Source: Pelobates cultripes (lineage: Eukaryota; Chordata; Amphibia; Anura; Pelobatidae). From it: a stretch of DNA of 64,000 bases. The notes beneath the pieces were generated by a model. That model searched no databases. It saw only the letters and a program-made list of their open reading frames with translations, and had not been told where the DNA came from. This document shows positions 1 through 14,047 of this stretch, in pieces. The DNA is taken from assembly GCA_933207985.1 (NCBI GenBank), contig OW240914.1, forward strand, positions 134,337,119-134,401,118, given 5' to 3'. Both the position numbers and the translations under genes were made by a program. Position 1 is the first letter of the stretch. Each line of letters opens with the position of its first letter.

Positions 1-68
1 GTAATTTGGCAGAGGGACACTATAGTGTTAGGAATAAATCTTTGTATTTCTAACACTAAAGTGTTCCT
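1..68. mobile_element. T2-like MITE, 3' end (cut by window start)
   Basis: The sequence ends in gtgttcct followed by TTAA at 69-72. Just inside that end, cactatagtgttag and ctaacactaaagtg face each other as a terminal stem-loop. Complete copies elsewhere in the window (for example 51216-51762) have the same aggaacacta-type end and TTAA flank. The other end lies outside the window. Confidence 0.55.
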
Positions 69-72
69 TTAA

Positions 73-1917
73 GCATTTATTTCTCAGTTCTAGTAGACAT
101 TGCAAAATAAGGCAAACATTTACTGAAGCCAAATGTCTTCCCGTTGCTATTTGTGTTATTGCAACAGAAATATTAATATTTGTATATAACATAGACAAGA
201 GGCACAATTATCTGCAAAACAAACAGGAGACGCTCATAGCTGTTATAAAATAGGAAAACATTTAAGTGGTTTAGATTTTGAGATGAAGTGCATGAGCCAG
301 TGCATGAGCCAGAGTATTCTTTCACAGCCCTATGCCTGTGGATATTCTATTCACACAGTTCAGACTTGTGACAGATCACCTAGTCACCTAGGACTTGCAC
401 ACCCCAACCACCACCTCCCTCTAAAAGTAATATAATTGCCCGTAATATAATCACCTACGTTTGCCCCTCCAGAAGGGCTTCCCAGCGACCCAGGAGACAG
501 CATCGGCTGTGGCAGAATTCACAGAGCCACGGTGAACCTGACCGAATGCAACCCGTAAACACTCTGGAACTCCTAATTGGATCACAGAGCCACTGTGATC
601 CAGTATAACTTTGTTGAGGGCACTCTCAATCCCAGAGTCACCAAAAAGAGCACTATTTTGAGGAGTGATAGAGTAGGTGGTGAGGCATCGAACCATACCA
701 AGAAGAGACTGCAAGCGCCACAATTGAAGGTGACCGGGACTTCCCACTCAGCGTTGTGGAACTCTGTGCTGGATTGGAGGATGCTTGCGGCCCAGTCAAG
801 CATCCTTACTGTAGGCTACACACCTCTGATACGAGTGCTTTTTGGACACAGTGGGCACTCAGGAGAGAGATTTCTGGGCATGGCATTGGTTAGGAGATGC
901 GGCATGGGAACCCAGTTTATTGTATAAAATTGTTATTTGGCTCCAAGGTAGCTCTGTGCGCTAATAAAAGTAACTGGTAAGCTACAGACACCTAGGTGCC
1001 AGGTATTATGGAATCCCTAATGTTCTTCTGGTGTCCCCCTGTTGGGAACCCAGGTATAAAAAGGCAACATTCCTGACAATAAACCAATCGGATTTCACCA
1101 TGACATTAAGCCTCGACTAATGTTTGGAAATAGGCTATAATCACTCCCAGAGCTAATCACTAAGGAAAAAGGGGACCTTGGTGATGACACCCAAGGTACT
1201 TGCGGATAGACTGCCACCAGACTCATTGTTTCTTTATATATAGCTTGGTTACTTTCAAATAGAAAAAAATTAAAAGTAGTCTTGATGTTTGCTATTATGG
1301 TTCTGGCATTAGGAATCTATGTAATTACTATTAAGCAGCATCTGTTATTTTGAAGTGCGTATATATACATTTCTAGATACTCATATGTTGCACAGATGCT
1401 CTTTATTGATATTTGTCTATGTTTAACATGTGCAAAATCTTAATAAAAACATACGAAAATGTTCTGAAAATGTTCAAGTGACTATTTAATAGGACATCAC
1501 AAGCACTATAATTATCCAAGAATCAGGAGAACCCTGCTTCTGTCTCTTTTTATCTGCAATGATTTTCTAATATTGCTGCAGCTACATGCTCATTCAGCCC
1601 CCACTGAAATGTCACAGGGGGAAGCATTGCTTTCCCTTGACCATACACGGTGCTGTAAGACAGGCACACTTGCAGCATCAGCATGCAATAATAATCCTTA
1701 ACTTGTACAGACAATATCAGAGTTATCCAGGAGACATACTGTACAGCTGCTATACATATTTGCAGCTTAGTTCTTTAAAAAAAAAAAAAATGAATGAAAC
1801 TAATTGGCTATTAAAAACTAATAAAACTCATAATTTCACTTCTTTTTTTATACCTCCTTCAAATGGACACTTTCATTTCGACGTGTTGGGGTGGACAAGG
1901 GCAGCCCAGAGAAATTG
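73..1917. other. Intergenic stretch, no recognised gene; weak LTR-like signals
   Basis: Open frames at 577-927 (plus) and 451-747 (minus) match no family I recognise. At 1055-1064 there is tataaaaagg, followed by AATAAA at 1078-1083, with another AATAAA at 963-968. TATA plus poly(A) signal at this spacing is typical of an LTR U3/R region, but I saw no paired LTR, primer site or TSD. An A-rich run lies near 1780-1793. Confidence 0.3.
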
Positions 1918-2184
1918 TATGTGACTTATGAATAACACTTTAAGCAACTAAAATATAATTTATGGCAAGAACAATGTATCTTATTTATACAGACTAATTG
2001 CTAAACAAATGTATTGTAGTTTAAAGACTCAGAGTATTATTGCTTTGGAGCCCTGTTATACACTCAGACACACCAACAATGTGGAGCTCATAGAAAAGAT
2101 TGACATTAGGATAGAATAGAGACAGGGGGATTTAGGCCCAAAATAGGGACTGTCCTTCCTAAATAGGAACACTTGGAATGTATG
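1918..2184 (-). mobile_element. MITE of the catacctccc family, truncated copy
   Basis: Its reverse complement aligns by eye with the copies at 45040-45367 and 62848-63201. Shared blocks include ctatttaggagg, gtccctattttggg, ctccacattgttggtgtg and tgtttag. The outer end is attccaagtgt; the opposite end is missing or too diverged to place. No TSD could be assigned. Confidence 0.6.
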
Positions 2185-2650
2185 CTTTTTGCTTGTAGAG
2201 TAGTGAGTAAGATAACAGAAACCTCCAGTTGGTGTCTTTTATAAATTTTTCAAGTCTTTTCGTGATTGAAAAGCAGACGGTGTGTTATTCATTCCCAGTT
2301 CCATGATAATTTGTATCAAACTGGAGATAATTTGGATAGTGGTATTATCAGCACTTTTCACTGTAATTCCTCATTAATCTGATGGACATTGAAAGTCAGC
2401 CAGTTGAAATAACCAAAATGCCCAAAATAACATTGGCAGGAATGATACACATATTAACAAATTAAATTTTTTTAAATGTATTTCACCATTGCGTGTGTGC
2501 AATACTTTCGACTATGGTTAAGTACCCACTTTCTGGCAAGTTATAAACTAATTGTGTTGCTTATATAGTTTTACCAAGAATCTGGTTCAAGTGCTGATGT
2601 AAATGTAGTGGAACAGCCTTAAGATGTGTTGAATAAATAATGCTAACTTG

Positions 2651-3543
2651 CAGTGCCGTACACACAACCTTTGGGGCCCCGGTGCGAAACTGGTCCATGG
2701 GGTCACCCCCTCCCTCCCTCTCCCCCTCTAACTCCTCCCCCCGACAGACACACACACACACACATACATACAGACACAGACAGTTACATACAGACACATA
2801 CATTCACACACGACACATACATACAAACAGACAGGCACACAGACATACACACACACATACATACATACAGACACACGACAAACATACATACAAAGACACA
2901 CACATACATAAAAACAGACAGGCACACATGCATACAGACAGAAAGACACAGACACATACATACAGACAGACACACATACAGACACACACATACAGACAGA
3001 CAGACACACACACACACATAAATACAGACACACACAAGGCACACATACATACAAAGACACATACATACAAACAGACAGGCACACATACATACAGATAGAC
3101 AGACACATACAGACAGACACATACACACATACTAACAGACAGGCACATATACATACAGACAGAAAGACACAGACACATACATACATACAAACACAGGTGA
3201 CTTTCCCTGGGGTCCAGTGGTGGCTCAGGTTGATGGGAGTCAAAGTTCCTAATCTGACTCTCTCTGCTTTCTCCCGCGCGGGCTCTCATCACAGGGTGCC
3301 CGGTCACGCTGTTAAAGCACCCAGCGCTGAATGCGCCCCCTGGAAATCCATTCCCATTGGGTGGCCCTGGCAGCACGGGCCACCTGATGGGCATCATAAA
3401 ATCCGGCCCCCTGGCAGTTTGCCGCGTGGGCCGTGGCCGCAAATGATGATGGCGTGCACCTGGTCGCAGGGGTCTGCAGGGCGGCCGGGCCCCCTGGAAT
3501 AACCGTCACGGTCGCAACTGCGACCGCTATATGTAGGCCAGTG
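2651..3543. mobile_element. hAT-like non-autonomous element, family A
   Basis: An exact 8-bp TSD, ctaacttg, flanks it at 2643-2650 and 3544-3551. The ends are cagtgccgtac and the inverted gtaggccagtg (8 of 11 positions match). An 8-bp duplication with short inverted ends starting CA is a hAT hallmark. Inside are a unique left part, a CA-rich tandem array (about 2750-3195) and a GC-rich right part. The right part resembles 52915-53082 plus 54284-54442 (shared ggtgactt, gcccggtcac, tggccct, gggccacc), which I take as a second, broken copy. No transposase is present. Confidence 0.75.
2750..3195. repeat. CA-rich tandem array inside hAT-like family A
   Basis: Degenerate repeats of cagacacacatacata-type units of roughly 16-24 bp. 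Long open frames on both strands here come only from the repeat's lack of stop triplets and are not genes. Confidence 0.85.
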
Positions 3544-3551
3544 CTAACTTG

Positions 3552-6500
3552 GATTCATGTACATAACACAGTGTAGTAAAATAGTCTTCCAAACAAACAA
3601 TAAAATGTATGTGAGAACCTGCCAAACCGTGACTACTGTCACGCAAACCATTATATGGCCATGTAATATAACAGTGGTCCCATATGTCACCATTAATTAT
3701 ACATATAGTGATTTAAGTCACTGACTGGTGTACATCCTTTGTATTTGACATAATACTAGGTGGAGGAATTCCATCACAAATGTCAGTACATCATGATTTA
3801 GAGGAGTTTAGTCACATCTCCCTTAACCACGCAACTCCTGACAGACATATTCTTACCTCTACAAGTAAAAAAAAACCAGTGCAATAGCAAAGGGGAAGCT
3901 AGGTAGTCCTTTAGGGGAGAAATCTGTTGTTTATTAGCCCTTGTATACCCATTATTTGGACTGATTGGTTAAGCATCATGAAGAACATAGTCCACCACTT
4001 ATGAAATGTTTGGGCATCATTACCTTTATTATCTGATTATAACTTATTCCTCACTTTTACTCGCAAACTTTCTCTCACTTTCAATCTTCAAAGCTGTTCC
4101 AACATTGCCGTTCCTCTGTTTTTTTACTCATGACCTCAGAGCATATTTTGAGGATTTATGGAACCAAGCTAGATAAATATTGTTAAGAACATAGAGTCCA
4201 GATAAATATGTGGATTTTGTAAGGATTGGTCTTTGCATGAATGGATGTTATTTTGAGAACATTAAAGATGCTACCTGTTTATGTTAGCTATGTTTCCATA
4301 TTTACCACCTGTGATTTTTTTATGTGTCTGTTTGGATTTAGTAATTGATAACCATCCTTCAGTAAACATATATTTCACAATATTCTTAAGGATTTATTGC
4401 AAGAGAAAGGCTACTAAAGTGTTATCTTGATGTGAAATGACATAGATGATCAGAGCTGTATAATTTTGTCAATATCATCATTCTTATAATGTCCATATCC
4501 AACCACAGAGTATTGACCATACATACAACCAAACATTGGTTTATTCACAAACGAATCTGGGAAGGGACTTGATGTAACCCTTTCAAACCATTCGGATCTA
4601 TTTTCAAGCTATGATTTCAAGTCTCAGAAGAAATAGCTGCCTCTTACATTAAATCAAACTAAAACTGGGAGCTGAGGACCATCAAATAGAGCACTGAATC
4701 AAACAATAGGGTAGAACAATAATTCAACCATTTGGGGATCCTGAGAGTCCTCTTATAAGGATGAACAAGTCACAAATGGTCTCCTCATTCAAACAAATAT
4801 GAGTAGTTCCAACAATGCTTGAAAAACAAAAAAACAAAACAAAAAAAACATGGCCCTCCTGTGTCATTAATTAGGTTACGGGTTACATGATGAGTATCCC
4901 TGCTCTTTACCTCATGTGCATTGGGGTGAAGAGCACTAATATTGAGCAGGGATTCCCCCTACATCCTAAATTCCTGTAAAGTCTAGACCCCCACCTCCCC
5001 CCCCCCAACATGCAAACCTCAGGGCTATGAGCATCCAATATTACAGGAAAGACATTATGCCCAGCATTTGGGTGGCTGGGCTAAATGTTTGAAAGTTTAG
5101 AATACAGTCTGCAAGCAAACAAGAGAACAGTAAGAGAACAGTAAAACAGAGCCAAAATAAGTGATTTCAGAGGTCAGAATAGTCAATAACAAAATTGCAC
5201 ACCACAAGCAAAAACTCACTCTCAGGTAACAATTAGAGTAACTGTAGTGGCGAGGACCGGACTGGTGCCTGAAAATGATGCAGGTTTCAAGGCATATAAT
5301 GCAGTCCATTTTCAAACTGATGCCAAAATGGTACGCAGGATCAGTATGAATGCATCTGCAACCAGAGGGTGCACAGGCATTGGTAGTTTCATGCTTACAT
5401 TATTCAGTGGTGGCTTCCAGTGGACTCTGAATGAAAAGGGAAAAAGCTACTAAACATTAAAGTGCATCCTGAACACACAACTTGAACAGATTTGACTTTG
5501 GGCAACCTTAGCATTTTGGCTGCCTGAGCTCTGAGAGGCTGTCTGTACCATTAACTTTGTGATTATACAAAGAGTGACCGTTTGTTATCATTTATTAAGT
5601 GCGAATATACTGTGCAGTGCTGTGCAAGGGTGGAGAAGACATACCGGTACATAAATATTCAACAAGTCAAGTTTGACTTACAGAAACTAGAGATTGTGTA
5701 GGCCTAGTCAAAAGAACTGACAATACAAGACACCTCAAGGGCCACGTGGGATTCCAAATCATGTCAAGTTAGAATTTTCTTCTGTCTCCAAACTTTTCTC
5801 CAGTACTCGATCAATATTTACATATGCTTCATAGATGTAAATGTAACCTGCCTATCTCTCTTCCATTTTTAGATACATTGCTCTTCACCCTGGGGTTTTA
5901 TACACCACTTCCTCTAGATTGTAATATTGTTCAGCGGGACCCTTTGCACCTACTGTTTCTGGTTTCTGTCTTAACTTGTTTGTCCTTTACTTACTGTATT
6001 TAAAATAGCACTGTAAAGCCCTACAGAATACAGTGGATTGTAAAAATAATTATACTCAAGATAATTACAGCTCACAATTTAGTTTAAAACCTTAATATAA
6101 TTTCCATTTCCCCAATTTAAAATTCAAATATTTCTTTTATTAATTTTTTTAACAAGGTTGTTGCATGTTTTTCAATGTGGTAAGCTAGGTAATTAGCCTT
6201 ATCACAATTTGTAGATCCAGGCCCATTAAGCCCTTCATCAGGCTAAATGTGCATATAAAAAAAAAAAAAAATGAAATGTCGCTCTGTAATTTGATGGAAA
6301 AAGAGTCCCTTTGTTCCTATAACTATGTTCTTGGTGGTCTGCTGTTATGTTGCAGATTTAAGTGGTGAAATATCAATGTGACAGTTACTAAATGAAGAGC
6401 CTCCTTATACATCAATACCATCTTGAGAAAGCTTTTCAACAAAGAAAACATGTTGATCACATACAAAGTATGTATCATTTTAAACTGTGCCGACCATTTT

Positions 6501-7235
6501 ACCACTCAACACTGCAGCTGTAAAGGAAACCGTAGTGCCCACGAGCAAACTCAATATATTCCCAGATTTTTCTGCACAGTTTAGTTCTCTTACATGTGAG
6601 CTCTGTTTTTTGCACAATTTTCCTTTTTTTAAAACAGCATTATAAAACTTGTGGGGTTTTTTTTCAGGCATTTCAGCCTACAATAAAGCGTTTAATCTGG
6701 ATAAAAAAATACACAGATTCTTCAATTAAAAAGAAGCGTTGAGACACTGCAAGAATTGATTGCCAGACAGTTGTGTATTTTACTTGGCACTGAACACATA
6801 TTGCTTAAATAAAGGTCTGTTTTAAGCAATCATTCTGTAAGAGGAGGGAAAGATATTGTCATGAATTTGAGCCAGCAGTCGATCAGACAATAACTGATGG
6901 CTCACCATTCCTTTCAGTGGCTGAAATACTGAGGAAACAATGTATAGGCTGATTGAAAAGTCAGGAACAAATGAATAACTATCCAAAATACTGAAGACAT
7001 TCAATGTTGCATAAATTTCATCATTACCGTTATGAAATAGATCAATACATGAAATATGGTATAGATGCACCTATTAGTCTGCTGCATATTGGTAATAAGG
7101 ATATTAATCTAATCAGGGTATAAATAATGCAGTTTATTTTCAAAAACATGGCTTTGAAAAGTCTACTTAAAAAGGCATCGATGAATAGGATAATGGTGCT
7201 GTAGTCCTATAATGGCACACCATTACATAGGATGC
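3552..7235. other. AT-rich intergenic stretch, nothing recognised
   Basis: No open frame shows a recognisable domain. Simple sequence only: an A/C-rich run near 4823-4850, a poly-C run near 4996-5007, and an A run near 6257-6271. Short open frames (for example 5247-5453 and 6822-7070) look like chance. Confidence 0.5.
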
Positions 7236-7665
7236 CACTAAGGTAAGCATAGGTTTGAGGGCTTAGGGATGAAGTAGTGTAAGAGGGAGTTAGGGTAAGG
7301 TCATTCATTAGCATATAGTAATGCAAAGTGCATTCAAAGAAAATGCTTTTAGCCCAAAAATTGAAAAAAAAAATCTTAAAGGTCAGATATATTTTCAGTT
7401 TGCCTATTTTGACCTAAAATTTTGAATTATCTTTAAATTCCTCACGATTCGCACATTAGTGAATAATCCTGTAAGTGTTAGGGGGTCACTGAGTCTGACT
7501 GAGGATCATGGGAGGTACCAATGGCAGCAACTTCAGCTAAGTCCATCTTAACCCCAATCAACTGTTACTCCAACCTTAAATATCCCCCTAACCCATCTAT
7601 CCCATAACCCCTAATATCCATCTACCCCAACCGTAAATCTCCTTAAACTTGATCTTACCTTAGTG
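7236..7665. repeat. Inverted-repeat (MITE-like) element
   Basis: cactaaggtaag at 7236-7247 is matched exactly by its reverse complement at 7654-7665. Partial matches continue inward (cataggtttgaggg against atcaagtttaagga). The interior has cccctaaccc-type tracts on one side and the complementary gggttaggg sense on the other. I could not define a TSD. Interior bases about 7440-7475 resemble the gtgaataaccctgttag repeat end seen near 61775. Confidence 0.4.
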
Positions 7666-9284
7666 TAAGTAGTTGTAACAATATATTTTTTTCCAGTGGA
7701 CATATGTCCACTCTTTATTGGAGACATTTAAAATGCACATTTGAAAGACACTGTTTTAAATGTATTTGAATACAACCTAGACCAATGCATTACATTTTAT
7801 CAACTTCTCCTAAGTTTGGTCAATTTCATACCTAGGAGATACCTGGAATAGGAAGACTTTCAAACACTTTCCAGTCACAATGGCAAGTAAAGAACTCAGA
7901 CCATGGATTTAGAAATAATTTCCATATCAGCAAAAACCTAATAGAATAATTTTATTTCACTATGTAACGAGCCTGCCAAACACCCCCACAAAACAAGAAA
8001 ATATCTTCATGATAATTAGTCACCGCTAATGATGCCTGATCAATGTCTCCAGTTCAAAGGTCAAAGCAATGAAGCTGTCAGCATCACAATCCCTCTAGCG
8101 CAATCCATATGTAATGTGTGATACATATTTGCTGTGTCAGGCATGACAGCCAGTAAGCTACACGTTTAGAGATAGGGTACCTGAGAATATTAAAATGGTT
8201 GCAAAGTAAAAAGAGAACCATGTTAGATGGAGATAAGATATACAGACGAAAGGATTTCAGGTATAATATCTTAAAGATATTAAAATATAAAGGAGGAACC
8301 TGATTAAGGCTTTTGGATATAGGAAACGAAAATGAATAGAAACCAGTAATCGGAATAATAGGTGATGAGGCAGATGTGGTGACTCAAACATTTAAGTCCA
8401 AGTGAAAAAATGATTTTGGAAAACAGCAAATTGGTGAGATGGGAGAAGATGTTGTGGAGGCTTGGAGCTCTGTGTTTTTATATACAGTTTTTCAAGTCTT
8501 TCAAATGGCTGTTCTGTCAATAATTTCAGCCTGTTACATTACAGGTCATTCAATGGCCGTATTTGTAATTGTAGTTTTTTAATTGTTTGTCATAATGTCA
8601 CTTACCTGGACAGTAGTCCCTTATGCTCTTACCTTACCTCTTACCTTATAGGTTATTGAAGTGGGGTGATTAAAACAAAACAGAAGTAACTGAGAACCCC
8701 ACTTACCTCTGAAGGACATCTGTGTCCAGTGTCATGTCAATGCCCCATGATGTTATGGGTGTGCTTTTGCACTCTCAGACAGCTGCACAGAAATGCCATA
8801 CGACATATGCTTGTGTATTCTTTTCATTGTGCTGTACACATGCATACGCCCATGTTTACGAAACATTGCACGTATTGGATGCGCAAATGAAAATATAAAC
8901 AGACTAAATTTTTTATTACTTAAAGCACAACCTAGCTATTAGGTGATGCTTACATCCCAGTTATGAAATGCTCAACATTAAATGTGTGTGCATATGTGTG
9001 GTGTGCTTGCGTGCAAGTAAATACAACAGCCAGATGTGGACATGTTTGCACGACTGTCAATCCATGACTGTGAGGGTATATGCAAAGGTTATGAGATAAA
9101 CCTATTGAATCAGCCAGAACAGGAGATAATTAATTGCTTATTGCATGTACCCTTTTGATAGTAAAATAGTTTTATACAACGGTTTTGTTCTGCTAATAAT
9201 TTCTACATGCAAGAGTATGATACAATTATAATAAATATAAGGAAATTGCTCAGTGTAAGCTTTCACTGGAAGACAGGTACACAC
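7666..9284. other. Intergenic stretch, nothing recognised
   Basis: AT-rich, no coding signal and no clear tandem or inverted repeat beyond short TG/CA runs near 8980-9020. Confidence 0.5.
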
Positions 9285-9900
9285 CCAGGGCCAGATTTAC
9301 CATTAGGCAAGTGCCTTCGTACACCACACTAATATGAGGCTATTTCCACCACAAAATGCTATATAACACAGATACTCACAGAAACATTGATGTTATATAA
9401 ACTATTAAAAAAACTATAATATAGATACCCACAGTCCATCACATATACTATAATACATATACACATAGAGATGTGTGCTCTGTAGCCTGACTCTATACAC
9501 ACATTCATACAATGTATACTGTAATACAGAAAGCTACAAACACATTCTATATAAGGCATACTATCAGACACATTCAGACAGGCACAGACATAGGCTGTAT
9601 ATAATTTGCACAAGAATGTCCTAACTACAGTAATTCAAATACACACATGCACACACATTCTATCTAAATTACACATGGCAAGACAATTCTATATCAGGTG
9701 TAATACAAATATACTAAGAAAGATGTTACATTTATTGTATCGGAGATACCTAGATCTTTTATAATGATAACTACATGTTAAACAATATATTCAGCAAAAT
9801 AGTAACGAATATAAACTAATGTAGTTTCACACACACATAACCTAGGCTGTAATACAAAAGCAAATAGACCAAATTTTTACAATTATAATAATATATCACA
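9285..9900. repeat. Possible hAT-like end with degenerate CA/TA array
   Basis: It opens with cagggccagatttacc, a hAT-type terminus by appearance, followed by a degenerate array of ctataatacacatacacaca-like units. I could not find the matching end ggtaaat..ggccctg downstream or an 8-bp TSD, so the right boundary is a guess. Confidence 0.3.
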
Positions 9901-12629
9901 TGCATCTTAGATACATTATAATGAAAGTGGTCCTCTATGACAATTTAAAGTGTATTGAAATATAACTCTACAGAAAAGTTTGCTACTGATAAACAGAAAG
10001 AAAACAGAGAAACCCATATTTTATCTTCACTTTGCACCATTAAATATATATATATATGAATTTAAGAAATTAAACAATTATCACTAATTCAGTGTCCATG
10101 AGTCCATTTTTTTACATTATTTTGTACTGGCTAAGAGGGGCTGTAATTTATCTTGCATTTCTAGTGAATTCACTTTTAAGAGAATTATTTTAGACATCCA
10201 CTTTAGAGGGGTGTATAACTAATAACATACAGTTACATGCCTAGTTCATGCTATTCATAAGTTTAGCATGACTTAAAGCCTCTGTATATCTAACACCATT
10301 TAAAGGCAGTAATGAGTAATTAATTTAAAAAAAAAAAATACATATACCATAAAAGAGCCATAACAAATATAACATATCTCATAACAAGCATCTATAGACT
10401 AAAGGTTTATGAATTATACAACATAGATGCACAAGTTCACAGACATATGTCCATATATTCACATAATACATAATACCAACACTTGGTACAGACATCTTAC
10501 TGTCACATCTATCTCATAGTCTACATAAAGCATTATATGATAATAGAGTAGCAGACCCACAATGCATACTGCTTAAACCTACACTGGGAGATATGACACA
10601 TACAGTATGTTAAAGACAGACAGAGACACAGAAGGAAGCATCACCACTAATGTTTAAAGTGTGATCTAAAGAAGTAGATCTGAGACAGTGAGCTGAAGTT
10701 GAGATTGGGACCCATGATAATGTAGACTCCTAGCTATTAGGTTAGAGAATTGATGTAAAAGTACTCACCTAGGAAGAGGAGGCTACAGTGAAAGTGATGG
10801 ACGAGATGCATGTTTCCAATATATTCAGACCACTTCTCTGCTATCCTGATTCTAAACCCTAATCTTCCTCCAGCTCCCTCAAATCACACTGTAACTGCCC
10901 CTGTGTGTGTGCTGGGTTCTCTTTCAAACATCCTTCAGATGGGAAAACAGCTGATGGCAGTCAAATCCAGGAGCAAGATGCTGAGCATAAAGAATTAGCT
11001 TGTGGAAGAAGAGAGAGAGGGACTGGCGAAAGAGAGAAGGAGTTTGTTAGGGAGAGGAAGTCTGATTGAGGGGAGTGAGGAGAGGGGGTCAGATGGAAGA
11101 GGGGTGGGGTGAGGGAGCAGAGATAAGGATGTGACAGGAGTCAGAGGGATGCAGGGACAGAGCAGAGAATTGCAAGGGGATGATGTTAAGTGAATGAGAG
11201 TGTTAGAAGGATGGTGGGATAGAAGGAGCTGAGAGGTTTGGAGATATACTGGCCAGCTGACCTAATGCACAATTTAACAATTTATTGGAATGTTGGGGAT
11301 TAGAGTCTATGTGACCTGTGGAACGTGTTACATGGAAAATACAAGCTAACTCTCAACATTGTAAACTGATCACAAAATAATACAATGTCGTGACAGCATG
11401 AAGCGAAACTCGAACAGCGAAATCCAAACTAAAATTAGACGTGACACGGATTATTGTTCCAATCTGCTGTCTTTGCCTACATTTTTTTGGATTCTGGATT
11501 TCACGTATGTGATGAGTTTATTATTTCACTAAATAAAGTACGCTGGTTAATTGAAAACTGAATAGCAAAAGTCAGGCCAAAATAGCTGATTAGTGAAGGG
11601 GACAGATAGATTAAAGGAACACTGCTGGTACCATAACAACTTAACTTCGTCCTTTAAGGACTCTGCTATTTAGACTCATAATAAAATCAAAATATTTTAA
11701 TCAGAGATCCAAATACATCTGAGCACTATAAATCAGATTTGCCCTGTTTATGATTTATACATTTACAGACAGGTGCAAATTAGTATCTTTATGTTGATTT
11801 TGTGCAAATACTATTTTACGTTTATGATACTGGATATATTAACTGTTATAACTGTTACATCATCTGATATATGGACTACAAACAGTACATTACATCACAT
11901 CACTGTAATTTTGTGTTTAGTGAATAAGCCCCATAGATTATATATGTGATTTTATAAAATACTGTTTTGATTTCATATGGTATAGCATGTATGTATATAT
12001 GTTTGCGTGTGTTGAGGGATCAGGTGGGGACTAGAGTCTTACTGTAAATGTTCACTGGCAGTCAGGACACATGAGACCCTGTTATTTTAATATGTATATG
12101 GGTTGGTGCTCTGACTGTTCATTATAGAAGGGATATTCCAAATACCACTGGAAGGGAACGTCTTGTGTCCAAGTTAGTAGCGATTGACGCCGCTCTGGGG
12201 ACAAGTGATACAAAGGGTCCTTTTAGAGTCTGTAGTGAATCCCGTGTTTCATGGCACTTTGTGGTTTGACTGATCTGCATCTTCCTGTGTGTTGGAAGGA
12301 GTAGGGGACACAATCTGAAAGGATACAACACACATCCCTGTGTCTGAATGTGATCTGTAACGCCTCTCTGTGTTTCATATTGACCTTGTGTCTGATTGTG
12401 ACCAGCACTGACACATCCTAGTGCCTGATTGTGACCTTTAGCTCTCATTGTTTCTGAAAGTGAACCCTGCTGTCTTCACAATGAATTTTGATGATGATGA
12501 TGGGTAACATCAATTTACGTTTTAGTGAAAACAGAATCACATGCCCCATCTAGGTGTAGTAATTTAGGTTTACCCTAGCTCCCAACAATGGAAAGATCAT
12601 GAGGCCATGCCCACTCACACTTGTGCAAG
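9901..12629. other. Intergenic stretch with one purine-rich tract
   Basis: No gene recognised. The segment about 10995-11240 is strongly purine-rich on the plus strand (G and A), without a clear repeat period. An A run lies near 10327-10339. Confidence 0.5.
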
Positions 12630-13485
12630 CATGGGTCAAGTCCGGGGGGGAAAAAGTGTGGGAACTCAGCCAAGATCCACCACCCCTCACCCCTCCCCAA
12701 AATAAATAAATTATACACTCGTATGCATATATAAATGTGTGCACACATACACACTTACAGACACACACACACACAAACACACAGACACACACATACACTC
12801 ACAGACACACACTCAAGCACACACATACACTCACAGACACACACACTCACAGACACACACACATACTCAGTCACTCACATACATACACGCATACTCAGAC
12901 ACACACACTCTCACACCCACAGACAGACACATACTCAGACACACACACACATACTCAGACAAAAACACACAGACACATATTCAGACACTCACATACAAAT
13001 ACACACACACACATACTCAGACACTCACACACACACACATACACTCACAGACACACACATACTCAGACACACACACACATACACTCACACACACACACAT
13101 ACTCAGACACTCAGACCCACAGACACACAGACACACATACTCAGACAATAACACACACACACACACACACATACACTCATTCACAAAAAGTGTTCACCCA
13201 GCTCTGCTCCCTCATGCTGCGCGGGCTGTCTACTGATGCCGGGAGCTGGAATATAATGTCACAGCATATTTAGAACACAGCTCCCTCTCAGCGTCTGACT
13301 GACAGACAGCCGCCTACCGGTCCATCAGGTGCCCCCCCATGAGAGGTTGAACACGGGGGAATTTGAGGGCAGCATTTTTTGCCCCCCCTCCCCGCTGGCT
13401 AGTGCCTGCAGGGGAAACGGCATTCCTGCTGTGAAAAAAGTGCAGGAACGCCGTTCCTACACGTTCCTGCAGGACTTGAGCCCTG
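12630..13485. mobile_element. hAT-like non-autonomous element, family C
   Basis: An exact 8-bp TSD, tgtgcaag, lies at 12622-12629 and 13486-13493. The ends are catgggtcaagtcc and inverted ggacttgagccctg (12 of 14 match). The right side holds an inner hairpin, gcaggaacgccgttcctac. Between the ends are a short left flank, a CA-rich array (about 12735-13185) and a GC-rich right part. No transposase frame. Confidence 0.8.
12735..13185. repeat. CA-rich tandem array inside hAT-like family C
   Basis: Interleaved acacacacatactcagac and cactcacagacacac units of about 18-22 bp. Three overlapping open frames of 138-178 residues are repeat artefacts rich in His and Thr. Confidence 0.85.
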
Positions 13486-14047
13486 TGTGCAAGTAAACAT
13501 CAAAAGCGTACTTCCGGGGACATTCCACAATAAATCAGATTTAAATGAACACTCCAAACACCCAAATCATTAGATCATATGATAAACTAGCGAATACAGT
13601 GCAAGGAGGCTGTAGATGCAGTCATTACAATTTCTATCAAACTATTTTCATTAAAAACCACCCCCTTTGCCACTGACGTGATAATGAGGACATATATTAC
13701 ACTTAAGGAATAGGCACAGCCATTTATAAGAAACTACTAATCCATTAGAGAATAAGCAACAAAATGAGTAGAAATGGCTACACAGTCATGTGCTGTAACA
13801 GATTACATACATACAACAATTTTAGCTCAATTGGCCTAAGTTGTGTATTAAAAAATTAACTTACCCTATCCAAATATTTGCATTCATTAGAACAATATGG
13901 CTGCCTAAAATCCCCATTAATCCCTCCAGTGCTGACTAACTGAGATTGTCCTGTAACACGGTTAGTGAACTAGAGGAGACAAAGGAGGTAGAATATGCCA
14001 TTGTGAATCTGGGAGTTTCCTTAAACTGTATAATAATGTCTTGAGGG

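Noticed and set aside
577..927. 116-codon plus frame and overlapping minus frames
   Set aside because: No recognisable domain on either strand; open frames on both strands suggest chance or an unidentified old repeat.
2640..3442. Overlapping open frames up to 212 codons rich in Thr/His/Cys/Val
   Set aside because: They lie in a CA-rich tandem array, where stop triplets are rare in all frames.
12735..13273. Three open frames of 138-178 codons
   Set aside because: Same artefact, inside the array of a hAT-like element.
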